This document shows positions 20,553 to 21,646 of a stretch of 21,646 nucleotides of DNA, piece after piece. The stretch lies in assembly GCF_000003815.2 (NCBI RefSeq), contig NC_049982.1, positions 16,618,587 to 16,640,232 on the forward strand, written 5' to 3'. Position 1 is the first letter of the stretch. Every line of letters begins with the position of its first letter. The stretch comes from Branchiostoma floridae. Taxonomy: Eukaryota > Chordata > Leptocardii > Amphioxiformes > Branchiostomatidae. Under the pieces are notes generated by a model. That model made no database searches. It was not told the DNA's origin and saw only the letters and a program-made list of their open reading frames with translations. Position numbers and translations under genes: made by a program.

Positions 20553-21250
20553 AACTCTATGACAAAAAGAAAGGTCAAGCAGGATGCCCTCTTGGGTGGA
20601 AAATATCTACCTGAATCTTTTCTAAGATCTACCTGGGGCATCAAGGCAAAGATAATTCAGATCACGTTGGTGATATATTGTCTCTGAATGATGAAGACTC
20701 AGCCAAGAGTCGTGAATTAATCACCTGGCTCCTGTTTTGCCTGTTGAGTCCAATCCATCACGTACAAATCCCACTTTCACTCCGGTATCCTGGGTCCTAC
20801 CTTGTTACTGCGCACTGCCATGCAAATACATGGTCTCGTTGTTACCATGGCAATGGGAATTGCATGAAAGAAGAGGCATGACTGCCCATAAGAAAGGGTG
20901 CTCAGACAAGGGTGGTGGAAACCCCCTGTAATTGGGAGTGGTGATCAGAATGATCAGTCAAAGCTAGGACAGCCTGGAATGGGATATCTCTCCCTTTATA
21001 CGCTGCATTCTGGTCAGGCCCCAGAAAATATTTCATGGACTTGTGTATGCATAAGAATATTGCTCTGCTGTATCAGTTGCACTGCACCAATTTGTTTCCA
21101 TAGGACCTTTCTACACTAAACAGGCAGAACATTATAAAAACAGCACCTGAGGAGAGAGTAACTTTGTTGGCTGACACATTTCACAACTTGTATGCCACTG
21201 CATCAGGTGTGCTCAAAACTTGCAATTGTGTGGTTCAAATCCATCCCTTA
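20553..21250. other. Non-coding interval between the two mobile elements
   Basis: Short frames only, none convincing. It contains an octamer motif, ATGCAAAT (20820-20827), and 14 bases beyond it the fourth CCATGG-centred palindrome (20841-20854). The rest shows nothing I can name. Confidence 0.5.
20841..20854. promoter_or_regulatory. CCATGG-centred X-box-like motif, copy 4
   Basis: GTTACCATGGCAAT is the closest of the four to the RFX X-box palindrome (GTTRCC-AT-GGYAAC), with one terminal mismatch in the right half. It lies next to an octamer motif. Confidence 0.4.
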
Positions 21251-21623
21251 GGCCACACCAATTTAATTTCTTGGTTCACGGATTCGCTCGCTCCTATTTT
21301 TTGGAAAAAAATATAAAAATAAAAATTACTACTCAGCAAATTTTCACCATTAATGAAACCATTCACCAACTTTCTGGTATAGCAAATTGGCCTTTATATT
21401 GTAAGCTCCTTAAAGTGAGGGTACAGGTGCTGTTACTGTACAAAAATAGTGTTTTTGTACTTTTTTCAAGCTGAAAACTTTTTTTCTTTATGTTTTGGAT
21501 TAGCCGTTACCTTTACCCCAACCATTTTACAATTTTTATTTTTATTTTTATTTTTATTTCGCCCTCTCGCTCCATAATTTTTGTGAAAAAATCCGTGAAC
21601 CAAGAAATTAAATTGGTGTGGCC
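21251..21623. mobile_element. MITE, PIF/Harbinger-like, 373 bp, complete
   Basis: Terminal inverted repeats of 34 bp (21251-21284 and 21590-21623) are perfect, starting GGCCACACCAATTTAATTTC. TTA flanks both sides (21248-21250 and 21624-21626), the 3-bp target duplication typical of PIF/Harbinger transposons. There is no transposase frame, so it would depend on enzyme supplied elsewhere. The interior is AT-rich, with an (ATTTTT)n run near the right arm and a GTACAAAAA/TTTTTGTAC hairpin. Perfect arms suggest fairly recent insertion. Confidence 0.85.
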
Positions 21624-21646
21624 TTAGATACATGTAAAATCATGGT

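Overview
The window looks like nuclear DNA of an invertebrate animal. It is AT-rich and mostly non-coding, with one clear spliced exon, tRNA-derived SINE remnants, a TIR transposon and a recent repeat-rich mobile element. A marine deuterostome such as amphioxus (Branchiostoma) would fit, partly because TACATGTA-type palindromes are frequent. That is inference; no single sequence here fixes the species.

Layout. At 3236-3382 on the minus strand is one 49-codon exon of the lateral signaling target protein 2 gene (ZFYVE28/LST2), with good splice sites at both ends. I could not find its neighbouring exons, so 1-3235 and the sequence above 3383 are probably its introns or flanks. At 7280-8842 on the plus strand is a long uninterrupted reading frame for a 520-residue multi-pass membrane protein that I do not recognise. 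If LST2 exon 1 lies beyond the right edge, this gene is nested inside LST2 intron 1 on the opposite strand. From 8843 to 15795 there are only short inverted repeats and no supportable gene.

The most striking object is 15796-20552, a mobile element built as A1 - internal 1 - B1 - A2 - internal 2 - B2. The two A repeats (321 bp) and the two B repeats (204 bp) read as identical, so the structure is young. B1 and A2 share one base and together form an interrupted palindrome across their joint, while the outer ends of A1 and B2 carry only half of it each. This resembles the split direct repeats of PAT/Ngaro-type tyrosine-recombinase retrotransposons, or two tandem copies of a circularising element. 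The interiors contain no recognisable reverse transcriptase or recombinase, so the copy looks non-autonomous. A contains a TATA box below two inverted AP-1-like sites.

The right edge holds a complete 373-bp MITE (21251-21623) with 34-bp perfect terminal inverted repeats and a TTA duplication, PIF/Harbinger-like. Two tRNA-derived remnants lie near 1430-1490 and 4846-4915. Four near-identical CCATGG-centred palindromes (X-box-like) are spread along the window. The two host genes show no evident functional connection.
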